Positions 1 to 9,190 of a DNA stretch of 64,000 nucleotides are shown piece by piece. The notes under the pieces were generated by a model. It was not told where the DNA came from. It worked only from the letters and a program-made list of their open reading frames with translations, and ran no database searches. The stretch is from Neobacillus cucumis. GTDB lineage: Bacteria; Bacillota; Bacilli; Bacillales_B; DSM-18226. Position numbers and translations under genes: made by a program. The number at the start of each line of letters is the position of its first letter. The first letter of the stretch is position 1. The DNA lies in the NCBI RefSeq assembly GCF_023715505.1, contig NZ_JAMBOH010000020.1:32262-96261 (forward strand). The letters are read 5' to 3'.

Positions 1-1510
1 CACCATATTCGGTCATCATGAACGGTTTGTTAGGGCATCGTTTAAGCCAGCCATTAAATTCTGTACGAAGCTTTTCTTTAGCTGACACGAAATCACCGCC
101 ATCAACATACCAACCGTAGTATCTATTAAAAGTAAGGATATCCAGTAGTTCCGCAACTTGGTCTTTTTCTGGTGAAGATTCAATTTGAGTTACGAGAGTA
201 ATAGGTCGTTTTTGCGGGTCAAGTTCTTTTGCCTGTTCAACTAGCGGCTTAAAGTATTCATATGCCCCCTCTTCTTCTGATGCAGGTTCATTTGCTATAT
301 TCCACATAACGACCGACGGATGGTTTTTATCACGTTCAATTAATTCCTTGATAACCTGTTGATGATGCTCGAAGGTTTTGAGCTCCTTCCAAGTATTTCG
401 AAGGTTACCTCCGTTGTACATGACCATCATGTTCAAGTGCAAACCGACTGCTGGCACTTCATCAATGACGACAAACCCTTCACGATCAGCAAGACGCATG
501 ATTTCTTCCGAATACGGATAATGGGCCGTCCTGAACGAGTTTGCCCCAGTCCATTTCATTAGGTTGAAATCCATAACATTGGCTGCTTCATCAAATCCTC
601 TTCCATGAATAGGCGTATCTTCGTGCTTGCCAAAGCCTTTGAAATAAAAAGGCTTATTATTGATAAGGAACTTCCCTTCTTTTATCTCTACTGTCCTGAC
701 ACCAAATGGCTGTTCATAAACATCAATGATTTCTCCATGCTTTTCCAGCTCTACCCGAAGTGTATACAAATAGGCATTTAATGGCTCCCACAGCTTTACG
801 TTTGGGATTGTAATTGTCCCGGAAACTCCTTCAGCCTCTCCAACGACAACACCTAAATCGTCTACAGCCTTTACTTTTACTTGTGCCGAACCAGCTACAT
901 CAATAGAATAATGAACCTTTCCATCTAATTCAGTTACAACCGTTACATCCTTAACATAAGTAGCCGGTGTTGTATAAATTTTCACTGGGCGGTGCAAACC
1001 AGCGTAGTTGAAAAAGTCGAAATTAGGCTGGTTGCGAATAACCTTTCCACCGCCGGGAATATCCTTTTCCGTTACAAAGCCAACCGGTAAGGTCGTTTCA
1101 TCCACAATATTATTGACTGCAACAGTTAATCGATTTTTCCCTTTTTGTAAAAAATTATTTATTTCCGCCTCAAATGGTAAGAAACCACCTTTATGCTCAA
1201 CAACGAGTTCTCCATTTACATATACCTTTGCTAAATGTGTGGCAGAACCAAATCGCAAAACCACTCGTTCAGCGGCAAGAATATTCGGAAGTGTAAGTTC
1301 TCGATCATACCAAACCCAACCAACATGGTCACGTATATTTGAATTCACCCCAATATCATTGAAAGATGAGGGAACAGCCATGCTTCTAGTATCGGATAAT
1401 TTGGCATTTTGCCAATTTTCTTGAAATCCAATTCCTGGATCGAGCTTAAAATTCCAAATCCCATTTAAATCAATTATGCTACGTGTTTCAGTAATGATAG
1501 GATATAACAT
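1..1510 (-). CDS. uidA: Beta-glucuronidase (GH2), 3' end cut by window edge
   Basis: Hydrolyses beta-D-glucuronides in the cytoplasm, releasing glucuronate. I translated the minus strand: 503 codons are visible, starting at the ATG at 1508-1510 behind AAGAGGAGA. The order is the GH2 sugar-binding jelly roll, an Ig-like domain, then the TIM barrel. The acid/base Glu lies in NIANEPAS (residue 408) and the nucleophile in MMTEYG (residue 501), both close to the spacing in E. coli UidA (413 and 504). About 100 C-terminal residues lie outside the window. The symporter gene upstream (1643-3016) has the same orientation with a 132-bp gap, so the two probably form one unit controlled by the AraC-type protein at 3392. 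A GH2 beta-galactosidase is less likely because the protein has UidA size and motif spacing. Confidence 0.92.
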   Translation of the reverse strand, partial: MLYPIITETRSIIDLNGIWNFKLDPGIGFQENWQNAKLSDTRSMAVPSSFNDIGVNSNIRDHVGWVWYDRELTLPNILAAERVVLRFGSATHLAKVYVNGELVVEHKGGFLPFEAEINNFLQKGKNRLTVAVNNIVDETTLPVGFVTEKDIPGGGKVIRNQPNFDFFNYAGLHRPVKIYTTPATYVKDVTVVTELDGKVHYSIDVAGSAQVKVKAVDDLGVVVGEAEGVSGTITIPNVKLWEPLNAYLYTLRVELEKHGEIIDVYEQPFGVRTVEIKEGKFLINNKPFYFKGFGKHEDTPIHGRGFDEAANVMDFNLMKWTGANSFRTAHYPYSEEIMRLADREGFVVIDEVPAVGLHLNMMVMYNGGNLRNTWKELKTFEHHQQVIKELIERDKNHPSVVMWNIANEPASEEEGAYEYFKPLVEQAKELDPQKRPITLVTQIESSPEKDQVAELLDILTFNRYYGWYVDGGDFVSAKEKLRTEFNGWLKRCPNKPFMMTEYG

Positions 1511-1642
1511 CTCTAAATCTCCTCTTAATAGAATAATAGATTCAGTGTACTTTGATCGAATGGCAAAGAAAGTAACTTTTCTAATAAATTTATTTTATTT
1601 TTAAAGGAGATAGTTAATAGTGTAAGATAACTATCTCCCTTT

Positions 1643-3016
1643 TTATGCAGTTTTACCAGAATTCATTTCATTTCTTTTTACTTCTAAATCAATTACAAGT
1701 TGGGCTGTACGTTTTTTGTTTAATGGGTATAAGAAGGCAATAAATGCAAAAACCAACAATAGACCTATAGCTGGTACTAAAGTGCCAAGTGTATGGATTC
1801 CATCGAGTGTACTTTGAGTTTGTGACTGAAGTGCTGGATTATAGCCAACCGCTGCAACCGCTGCACCACCTATACCGCCGGCAACAGCCTGTCCTACTTT
1901 ACGGGCAAAAGAGTATAGAGAATAAATGGTTCCGTCCTCACGTAAACCAGTTAAATATTCATGGTAATCAACTAAGTCCGTAATGAACGCCCAACTAACT
2001 AAGTTAAATAGGGCATAACCAAACATGCCGATTGATAAAATCGCAATATATTGTATCGCTGACAAATTTGGCAATAGGTATAAAATGAAGTAGACCATTG
2101 CTGAAAGCAAGAACCCTGCCGAAGCTACTTCTTTTTTCCCAAACTTTGATACCAAGGGTTTAACAAGCGGCATCCCAATAAATATCGTTGCTGATTGAAC
2201 AAGGCTGAGCATACTTAATATTTTTGCATTTCCGAAATAATCCTTAAACAAATAAGTATTCACAGTTCCAATTAACATTAAACTAATTAAGAATATAAGG
2301 GATCCAATAAGATAAACGATTAATGGCTTATTTTTTGAAATACCTTTTAGGGTTTTTGCCAAATTAACATTTGGTTTTGTGGTTTCATTCATTACTACTC
2401 GTTCAACACTTAATTTATAACAAGCCATATAACTTGAGATTGATAAAATTCCGAAAATAATGGCTCCCATTAAAAAGTGATTAGCATCAGCTTTATTATT
2501 TACGAACATGAGCAATGGTCCGACTACTCCGACAATTAATTGCGCCAAAGTTGCTCCAAGAGATCTCCAAGTTGATAAAGTTGTACGTTCTACTGGGTCC
2601 GCTGTAATTACGGAAGCCATTGAGCCGTACGGAATATTGACTGTACTATACAATGTTCCCCAAAGGATGTAGGTTACATAGGCATATGCTGTATAAAATC
2701 CATTTGACATCCCTGGAATATGAATAAACATTAATATACCTGAAATCACAAGCGGGAATGACATTCTATAAATCCAGGGCTTGAATTTCCCGTTTTTCCC
2801 TGCTTTTTTTGTATCAATAAAGCGACCCCATGAAACGTCTGCAACTGCATCCCACAAACGAGCTAACAAGAATAATCCCCCCACGCCTGCAGGATTAAGA
2901 TGAAAAACGTCAGTATAATAGACCATTAAAAATGATGCTACGAGGCCAAAAAAGAAATCATTTCCAAAATCACCAAACAAGTACCCGATCTTATCTCTGA
3001 AACCAAATGGACGCAT
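1643..3016 (-). CDS. GPH-family sugar:cation symporter (probable glucuronide permease)
   Basis: Membrane carrier of the glycoside-pentoside-hexuronide group (MelB/UidB/XynP type). The protein has about 12 hydrophobic segments and the N-terminal GPH features GYLFGDFGND and LLARLWDAVADVSWGR, where the Asp residues normally bind the coupling cation. I take the ATG at 3014-3016, 6 bases behind GAGGTGA; an in-frame GTG at 3025 overlaps that Shine-Dalgarno sequence and is less likely. Its place directly upstream of uidA suggests glucuronides or aldobiouronic acids as substrate. That part is inference from the neighbour, since GPH members differ little in sequence between substrates. Confidence 0.88.
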   Translation of the reverse strand: MRPFGFRDKIGYLFGDFGNDFFFGLVASFLMVYYTDVFHLNPAGVGGLFLLARLWDAVADVSWGRFIDTKKAGKNGKFKPWIYRMSFPLVISGILMFIHIPGMSNGFYTAYAYVTYILWGTLYSTVNIPYGSMASVITADPVERTTLSTWRSLGATLAQLIVGVVGPLLMFVNNKADANHFLMGAIIFGILSISSYMACYKLSVERVVMNETTKPNVNLAKTLKGISKNKPLIVYLIGSLIFLISLMLIGTVNTYLFKDYFGNAKILSMLSLVQSATIFIGMPLVKPLVSKFGKKEVASAGFLLSAMVYFILYLLPNLSAIQYIAILSIGMFGYALFNLVSWAFITDLVDYHEYLTGLREDGTIYSLYSFARKVGQAVAGGIGGAAVAAVGYNPALQSQTQSTLDGIHTLGTLVPAIGLLLVFAFIAFLYPLNKKRTAQLVIDLEVKRNEMNSGKTA

Positions 3017-3057
3017 ACAAGTCACCTCAAAAAATTTTGATTTTCGATAGATTGCGA

Positions 3058-3103
3058 ATAATAAATAATTGATTGCTTACACTTACTTTTGAATTCGCTT
3101 ACA
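3058..3103 (-). promoter_or_regulatory. Direct-repeat operator and -10 upstream of the glucuronide genes
   Basis: On the minus strand TGTAAGC occurs twice with a period of 22 bp (3097-3103 and 3075-3081), two helical turns, as AraC-type dimers prefer. A TATTAT -10 candidate lies at 3058-3063 with no good -35, so activation at a class II site is plausible. The distal repeat also reads TGTAAGCGAATTCA, matching 12 of 14 positions of the CcpA cre consensus, so catabolite repression is an alternative reading. Confidence 0.4.
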
Positions 3104-3391
3104 TTTTGTTTAGTTTTACTAAAGAAATTGGAATTATTATTACATGCATTTATCCCGTTTGCCAATTATAAGTTGCATTAATTTAAATAGGTACGCTTAA
3201 TTAGCATTGCTTGCGAGATAATCTCTTCACTCTGGTTTCTTAGCTCTACCCCCTCATTAAACTTTTGAAATCGATTTCTTAAAAAGATTATAGTTTTTAT
3301 TTTTAATATATTATGGTATATTTTACAGATAAAAAGTAAAAATTACACATTAATTTACATTCTCTTTTTATTCAAGATTGGGGGAATAAGA

Positions 3392-4633
3392 TTGCATATC
3401 TTTAAACAAGAGGATATCGAATATATTTGTAAATTAGCTTTTAACATGTATAGAATACCAGTTTACTTTTATAATAATCGCGGGGATTTAGTCTATGATA
3501 CAGCCCCTAATTCTCTGCATAATCCCTTGTATCCTTCAAATTTTGCTATTATAGCCGAACTGTTTTCGGGAACAGGACTTCATGATTTTCCCGTACTAAA
3601 GGAAACAAAATACCTAGAGAAATTTTTTTCAATTAGTATACATTCAAATCATCAATTTAGCGGAAATATAATCGTTGGCCCTGTTATTAATTTTAGGATG
3701 ACTGAGGAAACCATCAATGGTACCTTAAGAGACCTGCAAATTAGTATAAATAAAGAAGAGATGGTTCGGTATTATACTGAACTTCCCATTATAAGTAATT
3801 TTAATTTTATTAATATGAGCATGGTCATTTATTACATGGTTTATCAACAAAAATTAGAATTGGTAGATATCTTGAAAAATAATGAGGAAGTAAATAAGAA
3901 AAGAATTGAGATAGAGTCTCCGCATTTCCAAATAACCGAAGGGCGCCAAACTAAAATTGTTCATACGGACATATCAATTGAAAAGAAATTCTTAAATTAT
4001 ATAAAGATGGGGAAAAAAGATAAATTAATAGAAACTTTCCATACTAATCAAAAACAAGGAAAAAAAGGAGTACTTTCGAAGACAAGTTATTTGCGAAGCC
4101 AAAAAAATCTAGCTATTTCAATTATCACACTCGCAACAAGAGCAGCAGTGGAAGGTGGACTTTATCAAGAAATAGCCTACAACTTAAGTGATTCGTATAT
4201 ACAGAAACTCGAGGAACTAACTGAAAGTAAAGCAGTCGATCAATTAATAGAAAATGCCTTATTAGAATTCGCTGAACGAGTGGAAAATAGTAAAAAACAT
4301 AAATATTCCAAGCCCATAAACGTGTGCCAAAATTTTATTTTCAATCATCTTTACGATAATATAACTCTTTCAGAACTAGCTGAATTAACATCCTTGAATC
4401 CAAATTATTTATCTAATCTTTTTAAGAAGGAAGTTGGTATCTCAATTCTTCAATTTATCCAGCAAACTAAAATAGAGGAAGCAAAAAGCTTATTAAGTTA
4501 TTCTAGCTATACTTTGGCGGAGATTTCTACCCTTCTGAACTTTCATGATCAAAGTTATTTTGCCAAGGTCTTTAAAAAATTTGTTGGAATTACACCGAAA
4601 AAATTTATCAATAGAAATTTGAATGGTTCTTAA
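3392..4633 (+). CDS. AraC-family transcriptional regulator
   Basis: DNA-binding regulator of 413 residues. The C-terminal 100 residues hold both AraC helix-turn-helix motifs: LSELAELTSLNPNYLSNLFK, then LAEISTLLNFHDQSYFAKVF followed by the usual VGITPKKF ending. The N-terminal 200 residues resemble no sugar-binding cupin I know; they look like the sensor part of Bacillus regulators that pair with transporters. Start is TTG at 3392, six bases behind GGGGGAA; no ATG start is nearby. It is divergent from the symporter/glucuronidase pair and is the obvious candidate for the direct repeats at 3075-3103. Confidence 0.85.
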   Translation: MHIFKQEDIEYICKLAFNMYRIPVYFYNNRGDLVYDTAPNSLHNPLYPSNFAIIAELFSGTGLHDFPVLKETKYLEKFFSISIHSNHQFSGNIIVGPVINFRMTEETINGTLRDLQISINKEEMVRYYTELPIISNFNFINMSMVIYYMVYQQKLELVDILKNNEEVNKKRIEIESPHFQITEGRQTKIVHTDISIEKKFLNYIKMGKKDKLIETFHTNQKQGKKGVLSKTSYLRSQKNLAISIITLATRAAVEGGLYQEIAYNLSDSYIQKLEELTESKAVDQLIENALLEFAERVENSKKHKYSKPINVCQNFIFNHLYDNITLSELAELTSLNPNYLSNLFKKEVGISILQFIQQTKIEEAKSLLSYSSYTLAEISTLLNFHDQSYFAKVFKKFVGITPKKFINRNLNGS

Positions 4634-5050
4634 AAATTTGAGAGATTGTAAATAATTACACTAAACTTTTATTGGCCGCACACCTTGTAAAATCGGTAAT
4701 AGTGTCTATATGTTTTACCGTAGAAACATTATTTTCGCCAAGATAGTTCCTTGAAGAAGAAGCTCGCCGTTCCTACGCTAAGAAACGAAATACAGCTCCA
4801 ATACCGGAGCTGCTATTCATTTAAATTCTAGGAGACAATTAAAAATTCTGCTCAAAAATTTCATCGCTTGTTCTACTAGATATCAAATGGCTTTTTTTTC
4901 AACACTTGGTTACGAACATATACCCAGTGTACTCGGGCCTATGTCCGTAAGAATTAGTAACAACCTCCAGGTGAATATTGTTAATTCTCCCCCCGAAATT
5001 GGCCCTCGCCACTTACCACGTGTTTGGAAAATTTATAGAATTCCTTGCCA
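4634..5050. other. Intergenic, no gene recognised
   Basis: I see no credible coding sequence. An inverted repeat CAGCTCC/GGAGCTG with a 6-base loop at 4793-4812 could act as a weak terminator after the AraC-type gene, but no T-run follows. The open frame crossing 4887-5159 runs into the next gene's terminator and has no ribosome binding site. Confidence 0.5.
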
Positions 5051-5086
5051 AAAAAAAGACCGCAGGTGTGGAAACACCCTACAGTC
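5051..5086 (-). terminator. Intrinsic terminator of the fbpA-like gene
   Basis: GACCGCAGGTGT (5058-5069) pairs with ACACCCTACAGTC (5074-5086) apart from small mismatches. In the minus direction it is followed by seven or more T, 26 bp past the stop codon. Confidence 0.8.
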
Positions 5087-5111
5087 TAATGTAAACGTAA
5101 CCATATTTATT

Positions 5112-5297
5112 TTATACCCACTGAATAGACCCAAACTCACCATGCGGATGGTTTTGTAATTTAAATCTTCTATACTCATATTCTAATTTTGAGAGTGGCA
5201 ATTCATAAAGCTTTTGATCGTCATTGTTATATACGTTTAAAAAAATTAATTTATTGATAAGTTTTTGTCGCCTTTTTTCAACATTATTTCTCATCAT
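5112..5297 (-). CDS. fbpA: Fur-regulated basic protein A (FbpA) family small protein
   Basis: Basic peptide of 61 residues whose core, RRQKLINKLI then LYELPLSKLEYEYRRF, matches the FbpA family as I know it. In B. subtilis FbpA is one of the small proteins thought to help the FsrA sRNA in the iron-sparing response. The start is the ATG at 5295-5297 (or the next ATG), behind AAGGAGTG; an upstream in-frame start at 5339 has no ribosome binding site. It has its own promoter and terminator, so it is monocistronic. I see no clear Fur box in the upstream 120 bp, so iron control is not shown here. Confidence 0.68.
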   Translation of the reverse strand: MMRNNVEKRRQKLINKLIFLNVYNNDDQKLYELPLSKLEYEYRRFKLQNHPHGEFGSIQWV

Positions 5298-5371
5298 AAA
5301 CACTCCTTCAGTTTTACAAAAACTTTCCCTTGAATACAACCACTTTTAATTTCGTTTATTAGATTGATTTT

Positions 5372-5400
5372 ATTATAAACCTATAATTCCTATCTGTAAA
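5372..5400 (-). promoter_or_regulatory. Sigma-A promoter of the fbpA-like gene
   Basis: TTTACA (5395-5400) and TATAAT (5372-5377) with a 17-bp spacer, about 70 bp upstream of the start codon. Confidence 0.7.
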
Positions 5401-5422
5401 GTATGAATTAAAAACAATTAAA

Positions 5423-5451
5423 GAAGACACTATCATCATGACAGTGTCTTC
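5423..5451 (-). terminator. Hairpin, probable terminator
   Basis: GAAGACACT/AGTGTCTTC stem. In the minus direction it is followed by TTTAATTGTTTTT. It would stop transcripts from the remnant region before the fbpA-like promoter. Confidence 0.5.
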
Positions 5452-5548
5452 GCGATTTTCAATGACAAGCAGTATAGACCAATCTGTAAAATCTTTAAAC
5501 CTTATCGATCGATCTTCTGTGCCAATCGCAAACAAAAATATTCCAGAA

Positions 5549-5609
5549 GTTGTGGGAATCGAACATACCAGACCCCCTGGCACCCAGGTCTCAAGCGGTT
5601 TATGTTCGA
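5549..5609 (-). pseudogene. Degenerate tRNA-like (selC-type) 3' remnant, copy 1
   Basis: The minus strand carries GCTTGAGACCTG, a variable-arm-like hairpin, and GTTCGATTCCCAC. This is the same order as the better preserved copy at 56710-56776. The T-arm can no longer pair and no acceptor stem or CCA follows, so it is not a working tRNA. Probably a decayed attachment-site fragment. Confidence 0.4.
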
Positions 5610-6042
5610 GGGAAGACTCCTCCAATCGCTTTCAAACATGCTTACAGCTCACTTTATGCAATTAATAAAAAGGGTGTAGACTACTAATGAGTTCCGTTTC
5701 CTTTGCAAAATTTTCTATCACATTATGAAATGTAATAGAAAATGCTTGACTAATAGTTATCGCATTTTGCGGTGCTATTTGTTTAGGTAAGGCTCGGCTA
5801 TTAACTTATTACTTATTTTTTAATTCAGGAAGAACTTGTTCGTTGAATAAACTGATTTATTGACGACCGTCAACCAATAAAATGAACCATCAGAGTAGTC
5901 AATAACCATTTTGTACCACCATTTGTAAGTAAAAATGTATATTAATTTGTAGAGGTACACCAGCCATTGTACCCGAACAATTTGATGTACATTTTCTAAT
6001 TCAGATTCCAGAGATAACCCGGTAGAAATAGCTATACACCAA
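5610..6042. other. Intergenic, no gene recognised
   Basis: I see no gene. A 79-codon minus frame at 5820-6059 starts with TTG inside the terminator hairpin, has no ribosome binding site, and its Tyr/Trp-rich translation matches nothing I know. Confidence 0.5.
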
Positions 6043-6044
6043 TA

Positions 6045-6087
6045 AAAAATGACTATCAAGTTAGATTACATTTTGATAGTCATTTTT
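6045..6087 (-). terminator. Intrinsic terminator after the aldo/keto reductase gene
   Basis: A 15-bp perfect stem, AAAAATGACTATCAA with its complement, lies 88 bp past the stop codon. T-rich flanks on both sides mean it could work in both directions. Confidence 0.8.
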
Positions 6088-6174
6088 ATTTACATTTTTA
6101 TTAATCGCCATATTTACAGAGCTCGTTAGTAAAATACATCCTTCTTAACCCTCTTCATCAAGAGTTTGTTACCC

Positions 6175-7152
6175 TTACTTCCATTTACCAGTTAATACCT
6201 CTGTTCGATCTGTTGCAGGTGAAGGCGTCCTTGATAAATTGGTAATGTCAGCGTACATTTCTTCTGTCATAATAAAATCAGCCGCTGCTAATGAATCTTC
6301 TAATTGGTCTAAATTTCGTGCACCAATGATAGGGGCAGTAACAGCAGGATTAGCCATAACCCACGCAACGGCTAAAGTTGCAGGTTTCACATCATGCACT
6401 TGTGCATATTTGGTGAACTGTTCAGCCGTGATAAAATCTTCATCAGCACCGTAACGGTCACCATAGCGGGCATTCTGGACAAGGCGGCCCTGCTCGGGGC
6501 GTTTATTTACTCCATATTTTCCTGAAAGAAGTCCAGCACCAAGTGGGCTGTAAGTAATGACGCCCATTTGTTCGGATGCAGCCATTGGTAAAATTTCAAC
6601 CTCCGCTTGGCGTTTAACAAGGTTATACATCGGTTGGATTAATTCAAAACGAGCAAGCTGCTCTTTTGCAGAAATTCCTAATGCCTTTGTGATTTGCCAT
6701 GCGGCCCAATTGCTTACTGCTGGATAGAGAATCTTTCCTTGTCGCTGTAAGTCACCGAGTGTCCGCAGCGTTTCCTCCATAGGAGTTTGTTCGTCAAAAT
6801 CATGGACGAAATAAAAATCAATATACCCTGTCTTTAAACGACGCAGGCTATTTTCAATACCTTGCATCATGTGTTTTCGAGACAATCCTCTAGCATTCAC
6901 ATCAGCACCCGTGTTCCAGAACACCTTTGACGTTAAAACGATTTCGTCTCTTTCATGTGAGATACACTCTCCTAGGATTTCCTCAGAACGCCCATAAACA
7001 TCAGCAGTATCGAAGAAGTTGATACCAGCTTCCCGACAACGTCTATACATAGCTTTAGATGTTTCCTCGTCAGCGTCTCCGCCAAAAGACATGGCACCAA
7101 AACATAAATTTGAAACTTGAATTCCTGTTTTTCCGACTGTGCGGTATTCCAT
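6175..7152 (-). CDS. Aldo/keto reductase (YhdN/IolS-like)
   Basis: NADPH-dependent cytosolic reductase of carbonyl compounds, 325 residues, a full (beta/alpha)8 AKR. The catalytic residues are in place: Asp and Tyr in FFDTADVYG, Lys in LTSKVFW and His in FVHDFD. The nucleotide-binding end, IIGARNLDQLEDSLAA, is typical of the general-stress AKRs. The start ATG follows AAGGAGG. It lies downstream of the accessory redox cluster and has its own terminator. The substrate cannot be told from sequence; methylglyoxal and other aldehydes are usual for this group. Confidence 0.88.
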   Translation of the reverse strand: MEYRTVGKTGIQVSNLCFGAMSFGGDADEETSKAMYRRCREAGINFFDTADVYGRSEEILGECISHERDEIVLTSKVFWNTGADVNARGLSRKHMMQGIENSLRRLKTGYIDFYFVHDFDEQTPMEETLRTLGDLQRQGKILYPAVSNWAAWQITKALGISAKEQLARFELIQPMYNLVKRQAEVEILPMAASEQMGVITYSPLGAGLLSGKYGVNKRPEQGRLVQNARYGDRYGADEDFITAEQFTKYAQVHDVKPATLAVAWVMANPAVTAPIIGARNLDQLEDSLAAADFIMTEEMYADITNLSRTPSPATDRTEVLTGKWK

Positions 7153-7241
7153 AATAAATCCTCCTTAATTTGCTTTAGATTCCCACATTTCCACTTTAAT
7201 TCCTAGAGTTCCTTTTACAAAGAAAGCCAATTTAATGATGA

Positions 7242-7457
7242 TTAGTCTTGTATTGTTACATACCTCATCCATAGCCCATCATCGTCCAGTTTTTCGACTT
7301 CTTTTAAAAAGAAATCTACGGGTTTCGGTTGGTTTAGATAAGAACCCGTTTCAAATAGTGTCACAGAGTTGGATTCACCATCTGCAATTGAAACTAAAAT
7401 TAAGCTCAATTCATCTATTAATCCTTCATTAAAAAGAAGCGATTTAACACTCCTCAC
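7242..7457 (-). pseudogene. C-terminal fragment of a RibD-C/dihydrofolate-reductase-like protein
   Basis: The 70-residue translation, with EGLIDELSLILVSIADGE, NSVTLFETGSYL and a WMRYV ending, matches the C-terminal third of the RibD C-terminal-domain reductases common in Bacillus. The NADP-binding N-terminal two thirds are missing. Upstream lies the remnant of an unrelated cyclophilin-like gene, so a deletion probably joined the two. Confidence 0.6.
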
Positions 7458-7883
7458 CTTCTAGCATTCCTTCATTGATTGAAAATAGATATTTTAGCTT
7501 TTCTACTACAAATCCAATTGTTCTTTTCCACCGAAAATATAAGATATTAATGATATGATTACCTTTCATAATTGCAATCTTTTCAATTCCAGATTCAATC
7601 ATCCCTAATATAATAAGTCCACTTGCAATAGCGAAAACCCGATAAAATATAGCCGAATTCCCCCAAGGAGAATAATACATGAAATCTACTACTGAAACAT
7701 TACAGCCTAATGGTGCATCATCTTTAGTCATTTTTTTGGCAGATTGCTAATTTTTTCATTTCCTGCATAATCTTCTAATGTTTCAGTTAATGGAAGTAAT
7801 AGTAAAAAATCTTTGCAAGTTGGTTTATCATCCATGTTGACTATTACTTCCTCGGTGCTAAATGTCATTTTTATATTGCTCAT
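7458..7883 (-). pseudogene. Cyclophilin-like (Cyclophil_like2) protein, frameshifted
   Basis: From the ATG at 7881-7883 the minus strand reads a typical start of the cyclophilin-like family with LLPLTETLEDYAGNEKI, then NLPKK and a TGA. The next frame continues at once with MTKDDAPLGC, YYSPWGNSAIFY and LGMIESGIEKI. The break falls in a run of seven A; eight would restore the frame. The C-terminal end is also replaced by unrelated sequence. The start overlaps the stop of the MFS gene as ATGA, so it was once translationally coupled to it. The homopolymer could be a sequencing error, but the lost C-terminus argues for real decay. Confidence 0.65.
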
Positions 7884-9061
7884 AGTATCTCCTTATTAAA
7901 CGACTTCCTCGCTACTCTACTATTAAAACTAAATGATACCGCCGCAATTATTGCAGCAATTGCCACTGATGCGGCACCGATCCAACTGACTGCTTGTACT
8001 GATGTGCTCTTTACGGCAATACCCCCAATTCCAGCGGCTGTCGCTATGCCTAACTGTATAATAGAGCCATATAAACTTAGCATGATTCCTGTAGCTTCTG
8101 GAGCAAGCCAAACCAGGTTATACTGCATACCTGGTCCAGACGACCAAGCCGAAAAGGACCATAGCATAAGCAAAGGAATGGCGACAAAGGATGAACTAGC
8201 AATAGTCGATAGCAACACTAAAGCTAAACAATGGACAACCAAACCACCAACAAGAGTTCTAGGGTTACCAATCCGATCCGTCATGAAGCCACCAAACTTT
8301 GAACCTATTAAGGTAGCGATACCGAAGGCAAACAGAGCACCGCTTATTTCTCGTCCGTTCATGGATGTAACGGTCAGCAGGAATGGTGTAATATAGGAAT
8401 ACATTAACCCATATCCTAACTGCCAAAAGAACGTTGCACCAATGCCCATTAAGATTTTCGGGTTCTTTAAATAGGAGAGTTGCTTGCCAAGAGGGACAGC
8501 AGCCCCGTTATTAGTAGCAGGAATCATACGCATAATAACGAAGATTGCTAGTAGACTGAGTACACCGATTCCCACAAAAATTAGCTTCCAATCATAGACG
8601 AGCGCTACAAGACGACCAATTGGTACACCGATGATGATGGCAGCACTAAACCCAAGAATAACGGTACCGATAGCACCTGCTTGTTTTTCGGGTGGTGCTA
8701 ATTTTGCCGCAGCAGTCTTCGCAGCAATAGCAAAAACTCCACTTCCTAGAGCAAGTATAATGCGAGAGATAACTAGAAAACCGAAGCCAGGTATGGTGAT
8801 GGTCATTATACTGCCGAGCACCATTAAAACTAGAGAAAACATTAATAACATACGCTGATTCAGTTTTGTCGTTGCCATCACGACGAGGGGAGAACCAACC
8901 GCATTAGCAATCGCAAATACGGTTATCAGTTGTCCTGCTGCGGATACGGAAACGTTATTGGAGTCAGCGATTTTATCCAGAATGCCTGCAATGACATACT
9001 CCGATGTACTGACCATGAAAGTAATAAGGGCCAGCAAGTAAATTTTCCAAGTATTTTTCAT
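7880..9061 (-). CDS. MFS exporter, DHA1 family (AraJ/PbuE/NepI-like)
   Basis: Proton-coupled efflux permease of about 393 residues with 12 predicted membrane segments. The N-terminus, FMVSTSEYVIAGILDKIA, is typical of DHA1 exporters of sugars, purines or arabinose. The loop after helix 2 reads TTKLNQRMLL, and helix 5 carries GVPIGRLVALVYDWK. I use the ATG at 9059-9061; an in-frame GTG at 9074-9076 touches the AAGGGG sequence and is the alternative. It follows the aldo/keto reductase gene at 9191 in the same direction. The substrate is unknown; linkage to reductases suggests export of a reactive metabolite or drug. Confidence 0.85.
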   Translation of the reverse strand: MKNTWKIYLLALITFMVSTSEYVIAGILDKIADSNNVSVSAAGQLITVFAIANAVGSPLVVMATTKLNQRMLLMFSLVLMVLGSIMTITIPGFGFLVISRIILALGSGVFAIAAKTAAAKLAPPEKQAGAIGTVILGFSAAIIIGVPIGRLVALVYDWKLIFVGIGVLSLLAIFVIMRMIPATNNGAAVPLGKQLSYLKNPKILMGIGATFFWQLGYGLMYSYITPFLLTVTSMNGREISGALFAFGIATLIGSKFGGFMTDRIGNPRTLVGGLVVHCLALVLLSTIASSSFVAIPLLMLWSFSAWSSGPGMQYNLVWLAPEATGIMLSLYGSIIQLGIATAAGIGGIAVKSTSVQAVSWIGAASVAIAAIIAAVSFSFNSRVARKSFNKEIL

Positions 9062-9190
9062 ATGTTTGCTTTTCACCCCTTATGAAATTCCAGATTCCAC
9101 TCATTTTATTGAGCAAGATCAAATTTAGCATTACATCAGGACTAGGGTTGGGCGAAAAACCAGCTAATCTATTAGAAAACTTGGACTTTT

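Noticed and set aside
4793..4812. CRISPR or tandem repeat
   Set aside because: Only a single small inverted repeat; no repeated spacing or cas genes anywhere in the window.
5112..5400. A Fur box in front of the fbpA-like gene
   Set aside because: I looked for the 19-bp inverted repeat around the promoter and found no convincing match.
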